From contig NZ_JONP01000005.1 of the NCBI RefSeq assembly GCF_000711725.1, positions 62,001 through 126,000 of the forward strand: DNA of 64,000 bases, read 5' to 3'. The DNA is from Roseomonas aerilata DSM 19363. GTDB taxonomy: Bacteria > Pseudomonadota > Alphaproteobacteria > Acetobacterales > Acetobacteraceae. The first letter of the stretch is position 1; each line of letters opens with the position of its first letter. The notes beneath the pieces are model-generated. The model did not search any database. It was not told the DNA's origin and saw only the letters and a list, made by a program, of their open reading frames with translations. Both the position numbers and the translations under genes were made by a program. Positions 51,107 through 59,963 of the stretch are shown here, in pieces.

Positions 51107-52315
51107 ATGAGCCGGGTAACCCGTTATATTTCGAGACAGATCGCCGTCAGCCTTCTGGCGGTGACGATCGGCCTTGCCGCGCTCATCTGGCTCACCCAGT
51201 CGCTGCGCTTCATCGAGCTGGTGCTCGACCGCGGCCTCTCCTTCGCGGTCTTCCTCGAGCTGACCGGGCTTCTGCTGCCGTCCTTCTTCGCGGTGATCCT
51301 GCCGATCACGACCTTCATCGTAACCCTCTTCGCCTATGTCCGCCTCTCGACCGACCGGGAACTGGTGGTGATGCGCGCCGCGGGCCTCTCGGACTGGCAG
51401 CTCGCCCGGCCGGCGCTGATCGTGGCCACCCTCTCCACCGTCACTTGCCTCGTGCTGCAGACCTGGCTCGTGCCGGTCTCCCACGCTGCCTTCCGCGAGT
51501 GGCAGTTCGAGATCCGCAACCAGATGGCCGCGATCCTCCTCCAGGAGGGGGTGTTCAGCTCCGTCAGCAACGACCTGACCGTCTATGCCCGCCTCCGGGA
51601 GAACGACGGCACGTTGCGCGGCATCCTCATCCACGACATGCGCGAGCCCGGCGCCCCCGTGACCATCCTCGCGGAACGCGGCGTGATCCTGCCCGGGGCG
51701 AACGGCCCGCGCGTGATCCTGCTCAACGGCCAGCGCCAGCAGATGGAGCGCGTGGTGCCGCCGCGCTCGCCCCCGGGCACGCCGACCGTGCCGCAGCTCT
51801 CGGTCCTCACCTTCGGCGAGAACAGCGTGGACCTCGCCCGCTCCGGCCGCGCTGAGGATGCCCGCAACCGGGACTCGCGCGAGCGCTTCGTGGGCGAACT
51901 GCTGAATCCCGACCCCGAGGAGGGGCTGCTGGAGCGCGACATCCGCAAGTTCCGGGCGGAGGGCCATGGGCGCCTCGCCTCGCCGCTCACCGCCTTCTCC
52001 TTCGCCATGGTCGGGCTGGCCGTGGCGCTCTCCACCGGCTTCCGCCGGCATGGCGGCGGCATGTCCGCCATGATGGCCATCGCGGCCGTCATCACGCTGC
52101 TGGCGCTCGGGCTCGCGGTCGGCAACCTCGCGGCGCGGGACAACCGCTTCATTCCCCTCATCTGGGTGCACGCCATCGGGCCGGCCATCCTCTCGGCCTG
52201 GGTGCTCTCGGGTGCGCCGGGCTGGCCGCGCCGCGCGCCGCCCGTGCCGGCCGAGAGGTCGCCGGCGGCCGCGGCCCGGCGCGCCGGCCTCCCGCAAGGG
52301 GCGGCGGCGGAGTGA
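51107..52315 (+). CDS. lptF: LPS export ABC transporter permease LptF
   Basis: A 402-residue inner-membrane permease of the LptB2FG transporter, which extracts lipopolysaccharide from the inner membrane. It starts MSRVTRYISRQIAVSLLAVT, has the family features ELTGLLLPSFFAVILPITTF and LSTDRELVVMRAAGLSDWQL, a periplasmic beta-jellyroll in the middle, and three more helices. The C-terminal 35 residues are an Ala/Pro/Arg-rich tail. Its stop overlaps the lptG start (GTGA). LptB and LptC genes are not in this window. Confidence 0.95.
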   Translation: MSRVTRYISRQIAVSLLAVTIGLAALIWLTQSLRFIELVLDRGLSFAVFLELTGLLLPSFFAVILPITTFIVTLFAYVRLSTDRELVVMRAAGLSDWQLARPALIVATLSTVTCLVLQTWLVPVSHAAFREWQFEIRNQMAAILLQEGVFSSVSNDLTVYARLRENDGTLRGILIHDMREPGAPVTILAERGVILPGANGPRVILLNGQRQQMERVVPPRSPPGTPTVPQLSVLTFGENSVDLARSGRAEDARNRDSRERFVGELLNPDPEEGLLERDIRKFRAEGHGRLASPLTAFSFAMVGLAVALSTGFRRHGGGMSAMMAIAAVITLLALGLAVGNLAARDNRFIPLIWVHAIGPAILSAWVLSGAPGWPRRAPPVPAERSPAAAARRAGLPQGAAAE

Positions 52316-53421
52316 CCTTCCCCTTCACCTTCGGGCTCTACGTGGCGCGCCGCTTCGCCGCGATGTGCCTCATCATGCTGGCGGCGCTTACCGGCCTCGT
52401 CGTGCTGTTCGACTTCATCGAGCTGCTGCGCCGCGCCGCGACGCGCGAGGCCGGGTTCGGGATCGTCGCCACCATCGCGGGGCTGCGCATCCCCTTCGTC
52501 GCGCTACAGGTGCTGCCCTTCGCCATCCTGCTCGGCGGCATCCTCGCCTTCTGGCGCCTTGCCCGCGGGTCGGAGCTGGTGGTGGCGCGCTCGGCGGGCA
52601 TCTCGGCCTGGGGCTTCCTCCTCGGGCCGGTGATCGTCGCCACCCTCTACGGCGCGGGCGCGACGGCGGGGCTCTCGCCGCTCTCGGCCGTCATGCTGGC
52701 CAGGGCCGAGCGGCTGGACGCGGCGGTGCTGCGCAACAGCGGCGGCACCACGGCCATCGCGGGCGGCCGCCTCTGGCTGCGCCAGGCGGACCGCGAGCTG
52801 GACCCGCAGGGCGTCGCCATCCTCTCCGGCCGCGCCGTCAACCGCCGCGACGGCCGCTTCGGGCTGGAGGAGGTGTCGCTCTGGCGCATCTCCTCGGCCG
52901 ACCGCTTCCTCGCGCGCGTGGAGGCGCCGAGCGCCAGCCTCTCGGGCGGCGCCTGGGTGCTCGACAACGCCATCGCCTTCGGCCCCGACCGCAAGGCCAA
53001 TCCCGCCAGCACCTTCCGCCTGCCGACCGAGCTGACCCCCGACCGCATCGAGGACAGCTTCGCGAGCCCCGACACGCTCTCCTTCTGGACGCTGCCGGAC
53101 TTCATCGAGGTGCTGGAGGAATCAGGCTTCTCGGCGGTGCGGCACCGGCTGCAGTTCCATTCCCTGCTTGCCCTGCCCATGCTGGCCGTCGCCATGGCGC
53201 TCCTCTCGGCCGGCTTCTCAATGCGCGAGGCCCGCAAGGGCGGCGTGGCGCAGATGCTGGGCGCGGGCGTGGCCGCTGGCTTCGTGCTCTTTCTCATCGA
53301 CCGCGTGACGGGCGAGTTCGGCGAGACGGGCGCCCTGCCCGTGGTGCTGGCCGCCTGGGCGCCTGCCGCTGCCGGCCTGATGTGTGCCGTCGCGCTCCTG
53401 CTGCACCTGGAGGACGGATGA
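52312..53421 (+). CDS. lptG: LPS export ABC transporter permease LptG
   Basis: A 369-residue partner of LptF with the same architecture: FGLYVARRFAAMCLIMLAAL, PFAILLGGILAFWRLARGSE then LVVARSAGISAWGFLLGPVI, periplasmic jellyroll (residues about 120-255), and FHSLLALPMLAVAMALLSAG with the LptG-typical coupling region SMREARKGGVAQMLG. GTG start at 52312, overlap with lptF. Its stop overlaps the lptD start (ATGA), so the permease pair and the outer-membrane translocon are made from one operon. Confidence 0.95.
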   Translation: MTFPFTFGLYVARRFAAMCLIMLAALTGLVVLFDFIELLRRAATREAGFGIVATIAGLRIPFVALQVLPFAILLGGILAFWRLARGSELVVARSAGISAWGFLLGPVIVATLYGAGATAGLSPLSAVMLARAERLDAAVLRNSGGTTAIAGGRLWLRQADRELDPQGVAILSGRAVNRRDGRFGLEEVSLWRISSADRFLARVEAPSASLSGGAWVLDNAIAFGPDRKANPASTFRLPTELTPDRIEDSFASPDTLSFWTLPDFIEVLEESGFSAVRHRLQFHSLLALPMLAVAMALLSAGFSMREARKGGVAQMLGAGVAAGFVLFLIDRVTGEFGETGALPVVLAAWAPAAAGLMCAVALLLHLEDG

Positions 53422-55883
53422 ACGACGCGGCCCCAAGGAAGCGCCCGGGCGCGCCGCCTGTTCCCCGCGCCCTTCCCCGGCGCGCGCGGCTGCTCGGCGG
53501 CGCGGCCGCCCTTGCGCTGCTTGCCCAGCCCTGGGCGGCGCGCCCCGCCACGGCGCAGCCCGTGCGGCAGAGCGACTTCGGTAACACCGGAATCGTCCTG
53601 CCGGGAACCGCGGGCGCGGGCGGCGTGCCGCAGGTGACCGCGCCGCCCTCGCCCGGTGCCGGCCCGCCGGCCACGGGGCTGAGCATCCTGCGCGCGGGCG
53701 GCACCCCGGTGGACCGCGATGCGCCCGTCACCTTCACCGCCAACGAGGTGGAGTACGACCAGAACGAGAACCGCGTGACCGCGAGCGGCGCGGTGGAGGC
53801 CTGGCAGGGCGAGCGCATCCTGCGCGCCGACCGCTTCACCTACGACCGCGACACGGGCATCGCGACCGCCGAGGGCAATGTCCAGCTGCTTGAGCCGGAC
53901 GGGCAGGTGATCTTCGCCGAGCGCGCGGTGCTGCAGGGCGGCATGCGCGACACGGTGGTGGAGGGGCTGCGCGGCCTGCTCGCCCAGAACGGCCGCCTGG
54001 CCGCGAACGGCGCGCGCCGCCGCACGACCGAGGGTGGGGCGGTGGTCTCGGACCTCTCGCGCGTCGTCTACTCCTCCTGCGACCTCTGCGCGGAGAACCC
54101 CGAGGCGCCGCCGCTCTGGCAAGTGCGCTCCCGCCTTGCCACGCAGGACGGCGAGGACAAGCGCATCCGCTTCCGCGACGCGACGGTGGAGTTCGACGGG
54201 ATCCCGTCCTTCTACACCCCCTATCTGTCGATGCCCGATCCGAGCACGCCGCGCGCCTCGGGCTTCCTCAGCCCCTCCTTCGGGCAGACGCGCTACCTCG
54301 GTGCCTTCACGGAGGTCCCCTATTACTGGGCGATCGACGAGCAGAGCGACCTGACCGTCACGCCGATCATCTCCACCCAGGCGCCGCCGAGCGCCTTCGC
54401 CAGCTACCGCGGGCGCTACAACTTCGGCACCATGACGATCCTCGGCTCTGTCGGACAGCTGACCGGCAAGGAATCGAGCCAGGAGAAGGGGCTGGGCGGC
54501 CACGTCTTCGCCCGCGGCCTCTTTACCATCGACGAGAACTGGCAGGCCGGCTTCAACATCAACCGGGCGACCAGCGAGACCTACCTGCGCGCCTATCGCC
54601 AGCCCGGCACCGGCGTGCTGAGCAGCACGATCTACGCCGACGGCTACTGGGGCTACAACGCCTACGCCCGCATCAGCACGCTCTCCTTCCAGAGCCTGCG
54701 GACGCAGGACGTCACGGCGCGCATCCCCTTCGTGCTGCCCAACCTCTACTACGAGAAGGTGTTCGACCGTGACGCGCTCGGCGGCACCTTCACGGCCGAT
54801 GTCTCGGCCATCAACGTCTACCGCGAGCTCGGCGCCAAGACCCGGCGGGCTGGCACGCGTCTGAGCTACGAGCTGCCACGATACGACGGTTTCGGCGGCG
54901 AGTGGACCTTCCGCAGCCAGGCGGACGTCGTCGGCTACAACGCCGAGAACGTGAACGTGCCGGCCAACTCGCTCCTGCTCGGCACGAACGAGGGCGGCCA
55001 GGAGGTCAACACTGTCAGGGGCAACATCCGCGCCGCGGTGGACTGGCGCCTGCCGCTGGTGCGCTCCGCCGGGAGCTACGGCCAGCAGCTCATCGAGCCG
55101 CGCGTGCAGGTCGTGACCGGGCCAAGCACCGGGCGGCAGTCGAACATCCCGAACGAGGACAGCCTCGACTTCGAGTTCACCGACGCGAATCTCTTCGCCC
55201 TCAACCGCTTCACCGGCCGCGACCGGCTGGAGGGCGGCACGCGGGTGGATGCCGCCCTGCGCGGGGCCTGGTACTTCCCGAGCGGCGGCTCCGTCGAGGC
55301 GCTGGTCGGCCGCTCCTTCCGCGCCTCCGATGAGGTGGTGTTCGAGCCCCGCTCCGGCCTCGAGAAGCGCGCTTCGGACTGGGTGGGGCGGGCCACCATC
55401 GCGCCGACGACCTGGCTCGACCTGACCGCCCGGACCCGCCTCGACGGCGAAACGCTGGACCGGCGCATGATCGACGCCTCTGCCGGCTTCGGCCTTGCGC
55501 CGGTCGGCCTCAACAACTCGCGCCTCACCTTCGGCTACCTCTACGAGCTGCCCTCGCCGCTCCGGACCGAGGTGCAGCAGACCAGCACAGGCGTCTATGC
55601 CTCCGCGCCCCGCTTCATCCGCGAGGTCTATGCCGGGGCCAGCACCCGCATCGCCGACCGCTGGCGCGCCTCGGCCTTCACCCGCTACGACCTCGAATTC
55701 AACCGGGCGGTTTCCTACGGTGCCACCGCCGCCTACGAGGACGAGTGCTTCGTCTTCGAGGGCCGTTTCTACCGCTCGCTGGCGGAGAACCCGGTGACCT
55801 CCAGGCCCTATCCGAGCGGCACCACCCTCATCCTGAGAGTCTCGCTCAAGACCATCGGCGAGTTCGCGGGACGCGCGCTGTAG
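53418..55883 (+). CDS. lptD: LPS-assembly outer-membrane protein LptD
   Basis: An 821-residue outer-membrane protein that with LptE inserts LPS into the outer leaflet. A basic N-terminus (RRARLLGGAAALALLAQPWA) leads to a signal cleavage near ATAQ. An OstA/LptD N-domain follows (VTFTANEVEYDQNENRVTAS, YDRDTGIATAEGNVQLL, about residues 95-170), then the 26-strand barrel with PSFYTPYLSMPDPSTPRASG. Cys residues in YSSCDLCAENPEAPPLWQVR and one in EDECFVFEGRFYRS could form the structural disulfides. Start overlaps lptG. Confidence 0.95.
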   Translation: MNDAAPRKRPGAPPVPRALPRRARLLGGAAALALLAQPWAARPATAQPVRQSDFGNTGIVLPGTAGAGGVPQVTAPPSPGAGPPATGLSILRAGGTPVDRDAPVTFTANEVEYDQNENRVTASGAVEAWQGERILRADRFTYDRDTGIATAEGNVQLLEPDGQVIFAERAVLQGGMRDTVVEGLRGLLAQNGRLAANGARRRTTEGGAVVSDLSRVVYSSCDLCAENPEAPPLWQVRSRLATQDGEDKRIRFRDATVEFDGIPSFYTPYLSMPDPSTPRASGFLSPSFGQTRYLGAFTEVPYYWAIDEQSDLTVTPIISTQAPPSAFASYRGRYNFGTMTILGSVGQLTGKESSQEKGLGGHVFARGLFTIDENWQAGFNINRATSETYLRAYRQPGTGVLSSTIYADGYWGYNAYARISTLSFQSLRTQDVTARIPFVLPNLYYEKVFDRDALGGTFTADVSAINVYRELGAKTRRAGTRLSYELPRYDGFGGEWTFRSQADVVGYNAENVNVPANSLLLGTNEGGQEVNTVRGNIRAAVDWRLPLVRSAGSYGQQLIEPRVQVVTGPSTGRQSNIPNEDSLDFEFTDANLFALNRFTGRDRLEGGTRVDAALRGAWYFPSGGSVEALVGRSFRASDEVVFEPRSGLEKRASDWVGRATIAPTTWLDLTARTRLDGETLDRRMIDASAGFGLAPVGLNNSRLTFGYLYELPSPLRTEVQQTSTGVYASAPRFIREVYAGASTRIADRWRASAFTRYDLEFNRAVSYGATAAYEDECFVFEGRFYRSLAENPVTSRPYPSGTTLILRVSLKTIGEFAGRAL

Positions 55884-55950
55884 CAACGAGCGGACCGCGG
55901 CGCGCAAGGGATCGCTTCAAACCGGGGCCCGCATGGGCTAGAGACCCCGG

Positions 55951-57360
55951 ATGCGACGTTCCCCCCGTCTCCGCCCGGTCCTGCCCGGCTCTCTTCGCGG
56001 CCCCTCCGGCCGCCGGAAGGGCTCCCTGAGCGGGCTCGCGCTCGGCACTCTCCTCTCGCTCGCGCCCGTGCTGGCCGGCGGCGCCCTGGCCCAGCCGGCG
56101 GCGCGGCAGCCTCAGCCGAGGGCTGCCCAGGGAGGCGCGGCGCCGCGGGGCGAGGCCCCGGCACCGAGCGGCAACCGCATCCTGGCGGTCGTCAACGGCG
56201 ACGTGGTGACGGAGTCCGACGTCCAGTCCCGCGCGAAGCTCTTCGCGCTCAACATCGGCCTCCAGCCCGGTGCCGAGCTGCTCTCGCGGCTGCGCCCGCA
56301 GATCATGCGCCAGCTCATCGAGGAGCGGCTGCGCCTGCAGGAGATCCAGCGCCGCCGCATTCCGGTAGGCGACGACGAGGTGGCAGAGGCGATCGGCGAC
56401 ATCGAGAAGCGTAACGGCCTCCCGCCCGGCGGGCTCCGCGCCCAGCTTCGCGCGGCGGGCGTGGAGCCGCGCGTGCTCTATGACCAGCTCCGCGCCCAGA
56501 TCGGCTGGTCGCGCTTCATCCGCGCCCTCCTTGGCCCGAATTCCGAGCCCTCGGAGCAGGCGATCAAGGAGGCGGTGGCGGCGCAGGAGGCGAGGGCTGG
56601 CCAGCCGGAATACCTTCTCTCCGAGATCTTCGTGCCGGTGGAGGACCCTTCCTCCGCCGCCGAGACCCGGCGTTTCGTGGATGACGTGATCGGCCGCCTG
56701 CGCCAGGGCCTGCCCTTTCCCATCGCCGCCACCCAATTCAGCCAGAGCCAGACGGCCCTCCAGGGCGGCGACCTCGGCTGGGTGAGCGCGGAGAGCCTGG
56801 ACCCTGCCGTCGCCGGCATCGTGCAGCGCATGCCGCCGGGCGCGATCTCCAACGCCATCGAGGTGCCCGGCGGCTTCCAGGTCGTGGCCATGCGGCAGAA
56901 GCGGGAGACGGGCCGCGAGAACGCGACGATGATCACGCTGCGTCAGGCTTTCCTGCCCTTCACCTCCGCGCTCGACCCGCAGAACCCGACGGAGCAGCAG
57001 AAGGCCCAGCTCGCCCGTGCCCAGGCCATCCGAGGCGGCTGCGACGCGGTGGAGGCCGCGGCCCGTGCCGCCAATTCCCCCCGCCCCGCCGATCCCGGCG
57101 GCGCCGTGCGGCTGGAGACGCTGAACCCGCCGCCGCTGCGCCAGCTCGTCGCGGGGCTCACCCCGGGACGCCCGAGCCAGCCGATCGTGACGCCGGACGG
57201 CATCCTCGTGATCGCCGTCTGCTCCCGCGAGACGCGCAACCTCGCCCTCTTCACGCCGGAGCAGGCGAAGCAGCAGATCCTGCGCGACCGGGCCGAGAAC
57301 CTCTCCCGCCAGCAGATCCGCGACCTTCGCCGCCGCGCGACGATCGAGATGCGTGACTGA
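55951..57360 (+). CDS. surA: Periplasmic chaperone and peptidyl-prolyl isomerase SurA
   Basis: A 469-residue SurA-type chaperone for outer-membrane proteins. The start is basic and long ([20 protein letters not shown]) before a hydrophobic stretch, with cleavage near GALAQ. The SurA N-domain [20 protein letters not shown] and [20 protein letters not shown] are clear. One parvulin domain is visible ([15 protein letters not shown] to [20 protein letters not shown]); a second, degenerate one follows. Its end overlaps the rsmA start by eight bases. The usual pdxA gene between surA and rsmA is missing. Confidence 0.93.
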   Translation: MRRSPRLRPVLPGSLRGPSGRRKGSLSGLALGTLLSLAPVLAGGALAQPAARQPQPRAAQGGAAPRGEAPAPSGNRILAVVNGDVVTESDVQSRAKLFALNIGLQPGAELLSRLRPQIMRQLIEERLRLQEIQRRRIPVGDDEVAEAIGDIEKRNGLPPGGLRAQLRAAGVEPRVLYDQLRAQIGWSRFIRALLGPNSEPSEQAIKEAVAAQEARAGQPEYLLSEIFVPVEDPSSAAETRRFVDDVIGRLRQGLPFPIAATQFSQSQTALQGGDLGWVSAESLDPAVAGIVQRMPPGAISNAIEVPGGFQVVAMRQKRETGRENATMITLRQAFLPFTSALDPQNPTEQQKAQLARAQAIRGGCDAVEAAARAANSPRPADPGGAVRLETLNPPPLRQLVAGLTPGRPSQPIVTPDGILVIAVCSRETRNLALFTPEQAKQQILRDRAENLSRQQIRDLRRRATIEMRD

Positions 57361-58180
57361 GCTTCCGAACCTCGCCGAGACCGTAGCGCGGCACGGGCTG
57401 GCCGCGCGCAAGTCGCTCGGTCAGCACTTCCTTCTCGACGAGGCGCTCTGCGCCCGCATTGCCCGCCTGGCCGGCGATCTCGCCGGGCGACAGGTGCTGG
57501 AGGTCGGCCCCGGTCCGGGCGGCTTGACGCGCGCGTTGTTGGCCGCCGGGACAGAGCACGTGCACGCCGTGGAACTGGACTCCCGCGCCGTCGCGGCGCT
57601 TGCCGAGCTGTCGGCCGCGTATCCCGGCCGCCTGACCGTCACCGAGGCGGATGCGCTGCGGATCGACCCCGTGGCGATGATGCCGGCGCCGCGCCGCATA
57701 GTGGCAAACCTGCCCTACAATGTCGGCTCGCCGCTGCTCATCGGCTGGCTGGCCCGGGCCGGCGAGTTCGAGAGCATGACCCTCATGTTCCAGCAGGAGG
57801 TAGCCGAGCGCATCGTTGCTGCGCCGGACAGCGAGGGCTATGGCCGCCTGGCCGTGGCCGCCCAGTGGCGCTGCGAGGCGCACATGGTGCTGCGCCTGCC
57901 GCCTGGTGCCTTCTCCCCGCCGCCCAAGGTGTGGTCCGCGGTGGTGCACCTCGTCCCCCATGCCACCCAGCCGGAAGCGCCGCTGGCCCGCGCGATGGAG
58001 CGCGTGACGGCCGCCGCCTTCGGCCAGCGGCGGAAGATGCTCCGGGGATCGCTGAAGTCGCTGGGAAACGCCGAAGGCCTGCTTGGCGATGCGGGCATCG
58101 AGCCAACCCGGCGCGCGGAGACGCTGAGCGTGGCAGAGTTCGAGACGCTGGCGCGCGGGCTGCTGGCGCGGGAGGGGTAG
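57353..58180 (+). CDS. rsmA: 16S rRNA (adenine1518/1519-N6)-dimethyltransferase RsmA
   Basis: A 275-residue KsgA-type enzyme that dimethylates A1518 and A1519 of 16S rRNA in late 30S assembly. Motifs are [50 protein letters not shown], and the catalytic [17 protein letters not shown]. The C-terminal helical domain has [21 protein letters not shown] start 57353 lies inside the end of surA. Also known as ksgA. The repeat copy C begins four bases after the stop and may act as its transcription end. Confidence 0.96.
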   Translation: MTELPNLAETVARHGLAARKSLGQHFLLDEALCARIARLAGDLAGRQVLEVGPGPGGLTRALLAAGTEHVHAVELDSRAVAALAELSAAYPGRLTVTEADALRIDPVAMMPAPRRIVANLPYNVGSPLLIGWLARAGEFESMTLMFQQEVAERIVAAPDSEGYGRLAVAAQWRCEAHMVLRLPPGAFSPPPKVWSAVVHLVPHATQPEAPLARAMERVTAAAFGQRRKMLRGSLKSLGNAEGLLGDAGIEPTRRAETLSVAEFETLARGLLAREG

Positions 58181-58184
58181 AGCC

Positions 58185-58435
58185 GGCTCCGGAGAGGGCT
58201 CTGCCCTCTCCGAACCTCACCCGCCAAGGGCCTGAGGCCCTTGGATCCCCATCTGGCTGGCGCGGATGCGGTGATCGGGGACCGGTTCTTTCGGCGCGCC
58301 CTTCCTGCACGTGCAATCGCCTCGGGTCACTGACCCGAGGCGCACCGGCCGCAAGGCATCCCCAACTCGAAGAAAAAGATGATGGAGAGGGGGCCGGGGA
58401 GAGGAAGAATTCCTTCTTCCTCTCCCCGAAATCAC
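58185..58435 (+). repeat. Hairpin-rich intergenic repeat, copy C (reference orientation)
   Basis: This 251-bp copy matches copy A (1798-2048, opposite strand) over its whole length, with no length change that I could see. Hairpins: 58190-58212 (10-bp stem CGGAGAGGGC, loop TCT), 58224-58244 (10-bp stem CCAAGGGCCT around a G), 58318-58342 (11-bp stem CGCCTCGGGTC, loop ACT), and 58395-58428 (15-bp perfect stem, loop TTCC). Between them are GCACGTGC and GGCGCGCC palindromes. It fills the gap between the convergent ends of rsmA and glpD. Confidence 0.9.
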
Positions 58436-58466
58436 CAGCGACGCCCGCTTAGAACGGAAGCTCCCG

Positions 58467-59963
58467 CTACGCCGCCACCGTCTCGAAGCGCGCCGCGAAG
58501 GCCTCGCGCTCCGCATGCGTCATGTGCAGCCCCCGCTTCGTGCGCCGCCACAGCACGTCCTCCGGCGCGACGACCCATTCGTGGGCGCGCATCCATTCCA
58601 GCTCGCGCGCGGTGATGCCGCCGCCGAGGTCGCCGCCCATGGCCTCGATGGAGGTGGCGCCATCGATCACGCGCTCGAGCTCGCCGCCATGGGTGCGGAT
58701 CAGGCGGTCGAGCAGCTCGCGGGGCAGCCAGGGGTGGCTCGCGGCCATGCTCTCGGTGAAGGTCGCGCGCGACATGCCGCCGAGGTCGCCGCCGGGAAGC
58801 GCGGCACGGCCGGTCCAGTCCGCGCCCTCCCGGCCGAGGGCGCGGCCGATCTGGCGCGCGGCGTCCTCCGCGAGGCGGCGGTAGGTCGTGATCTTGCCGC
58901 CGAGCACGGAGAGCAGAGGGGCGCCCTGCGTGTCCATCGCCAGCGTGTAGTCGCGCGTGACGGAGGAGGGGTTGTCCGAGCCGTCGTCGTGCAGCGGGCG
59001 CACGCCGGAATAGGTCCAGGCGATGCTGTCGGGCGAGACCGGCTTGCGGAACTGGCGGGAGACGGCCTCGCAGAGATAGGCGGCCTCCTCCGGCGTGCAG
59101 GTCGGCTTGCCTTGCGCGGGGTCGTGCGGCACGTCGGTGGTGCCGATGAGGGAGTATTCCCCCTCGTAAGGAATGACGAAGACCACCCGACGGTCGTCGT
59201 TCTGCAGGATATAGGCCTGCTCGCCTCGGTACAGCGCGGGCACGACGATGTGGCTGCCGCGCACCAGCCGCACGCGGCCGGCGAGCGCCGTGCCTGTCGC
59301 GTCCTGCGCGCCCATCACCCAGGGGCCGGCGGCGTTCGCGATGGCACGAGCGCGAACGACGTGCTCCTGCCTGTCCGCGCCGCGGATGGTGGCGATCCAG
59401 GTATCGGCGGTGCGCTTGGCGCTGAGGAACTCGGTGCGCGGCAGGATGGTGGCACCGCGATCGGCGGCGTCGCGCGCGTTGAGAAGAACGAGGCGGCTGT
59501 CCTCCACCCAGCAGTCGGAATAGGCGAAGCCGCGGGAGAACTGCGGCTGCTTCAGCGGCTCGCCCTGCGGCAGGCGGTCGAGGGCCAGCGCCTCGCTCCC
59601 CGGCAGCGACTTGCGGCTGGCGAGGTGGTCGTAGAGGAAGAGGCCCGCGCGGATCATCCAGCGCGGCCGCATCTCCGGCCGGTGCGGCAGCACGAAGCGC
59701 ATGGGCCAGACAATATGCGGCGCGATGCCAAGCAGCACCTCGCGCTCGGCGAGCGCCTCGCGCACGAGGCGGAACTCGTAGGTCTCCAGGTAGCGGATGC
59801 CGCCGTGGATGAGCTTGGAGGATGAGGAGGAGGTCGCCTCGGCGATGTCGCCGCGCTCCACCAGCATGACGGAGAAGCCGCGCCCGACCATGTCGCGCGC
59901 GATGCCGCTGCCGTTGACGCCGCCGCCGATGACGAGGAGGTCCACGCTTTCAGGAATAGCCAT
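58467..59963 (-). CDS. glpD: Aerobic glycerol-3-phosphate dehydrogenase
   Basis: A 498-residue membrane-associated flavoenzyme that oxidises glycerol-3-phosphate to dihydroxyacetone phosphate and feeds electrons to quinone. It has the FAD fold DLLVIGGGVNGSGIARDMVG, the substrate-side SSSKLIHGGIRYLETYEFRL, GTTDVPHDPA, and YSGVRPLHDDGSDNPSSVTR. Length and motifs are normal. It is the last gene of the minus-strand phn-type transporter operon; its ATG overlaps the phnE stop (ATGA), so the substrate it oxidises may come through that transporter. Confidence 0.95.
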   Translation of the reverse strand: MAIPESVDLLVIGGGVNGSGIARDMVGRGFSVMLVERGDIAEATSSSSSKLIHGGIRYLETYEFRLVREALAEREVLLGIAPHIVWPMRFVLPHRPEMRPRWMIRAGLFLYDHLASRKSLPGSEALALDRLPQGEPLKQPQFSRGFAYSDCWVEDSRLVLLNARDAADRGATILPRTEFLSAKRTADTWIATIRGADRQEHVVRARAIANAAGPWVMGAQDATGTALAGRVRLVRGSHIVVPALYRGEQAYILQNDDRRVVFVIPYEGEYSLIGTTDVPHDPAQGKPTCTPEEAAYLCEAVSRQFRKPVSPDSIAWTYSGVRPLHDDGSDNPSSVTRDYTLAMDTQGAPLLSVLGGKITTYRRLAEDAARQIGRALGREGADWTGRAALPGGDLGGMSRATFTESMAASHPWLPRELLDRLIRTHGGELERVIDGATSIEAMGGDLGGGITARELEWMRAHEWVVAPEDVLWRRTKRGLHMTHAEREAFAARFETVAA

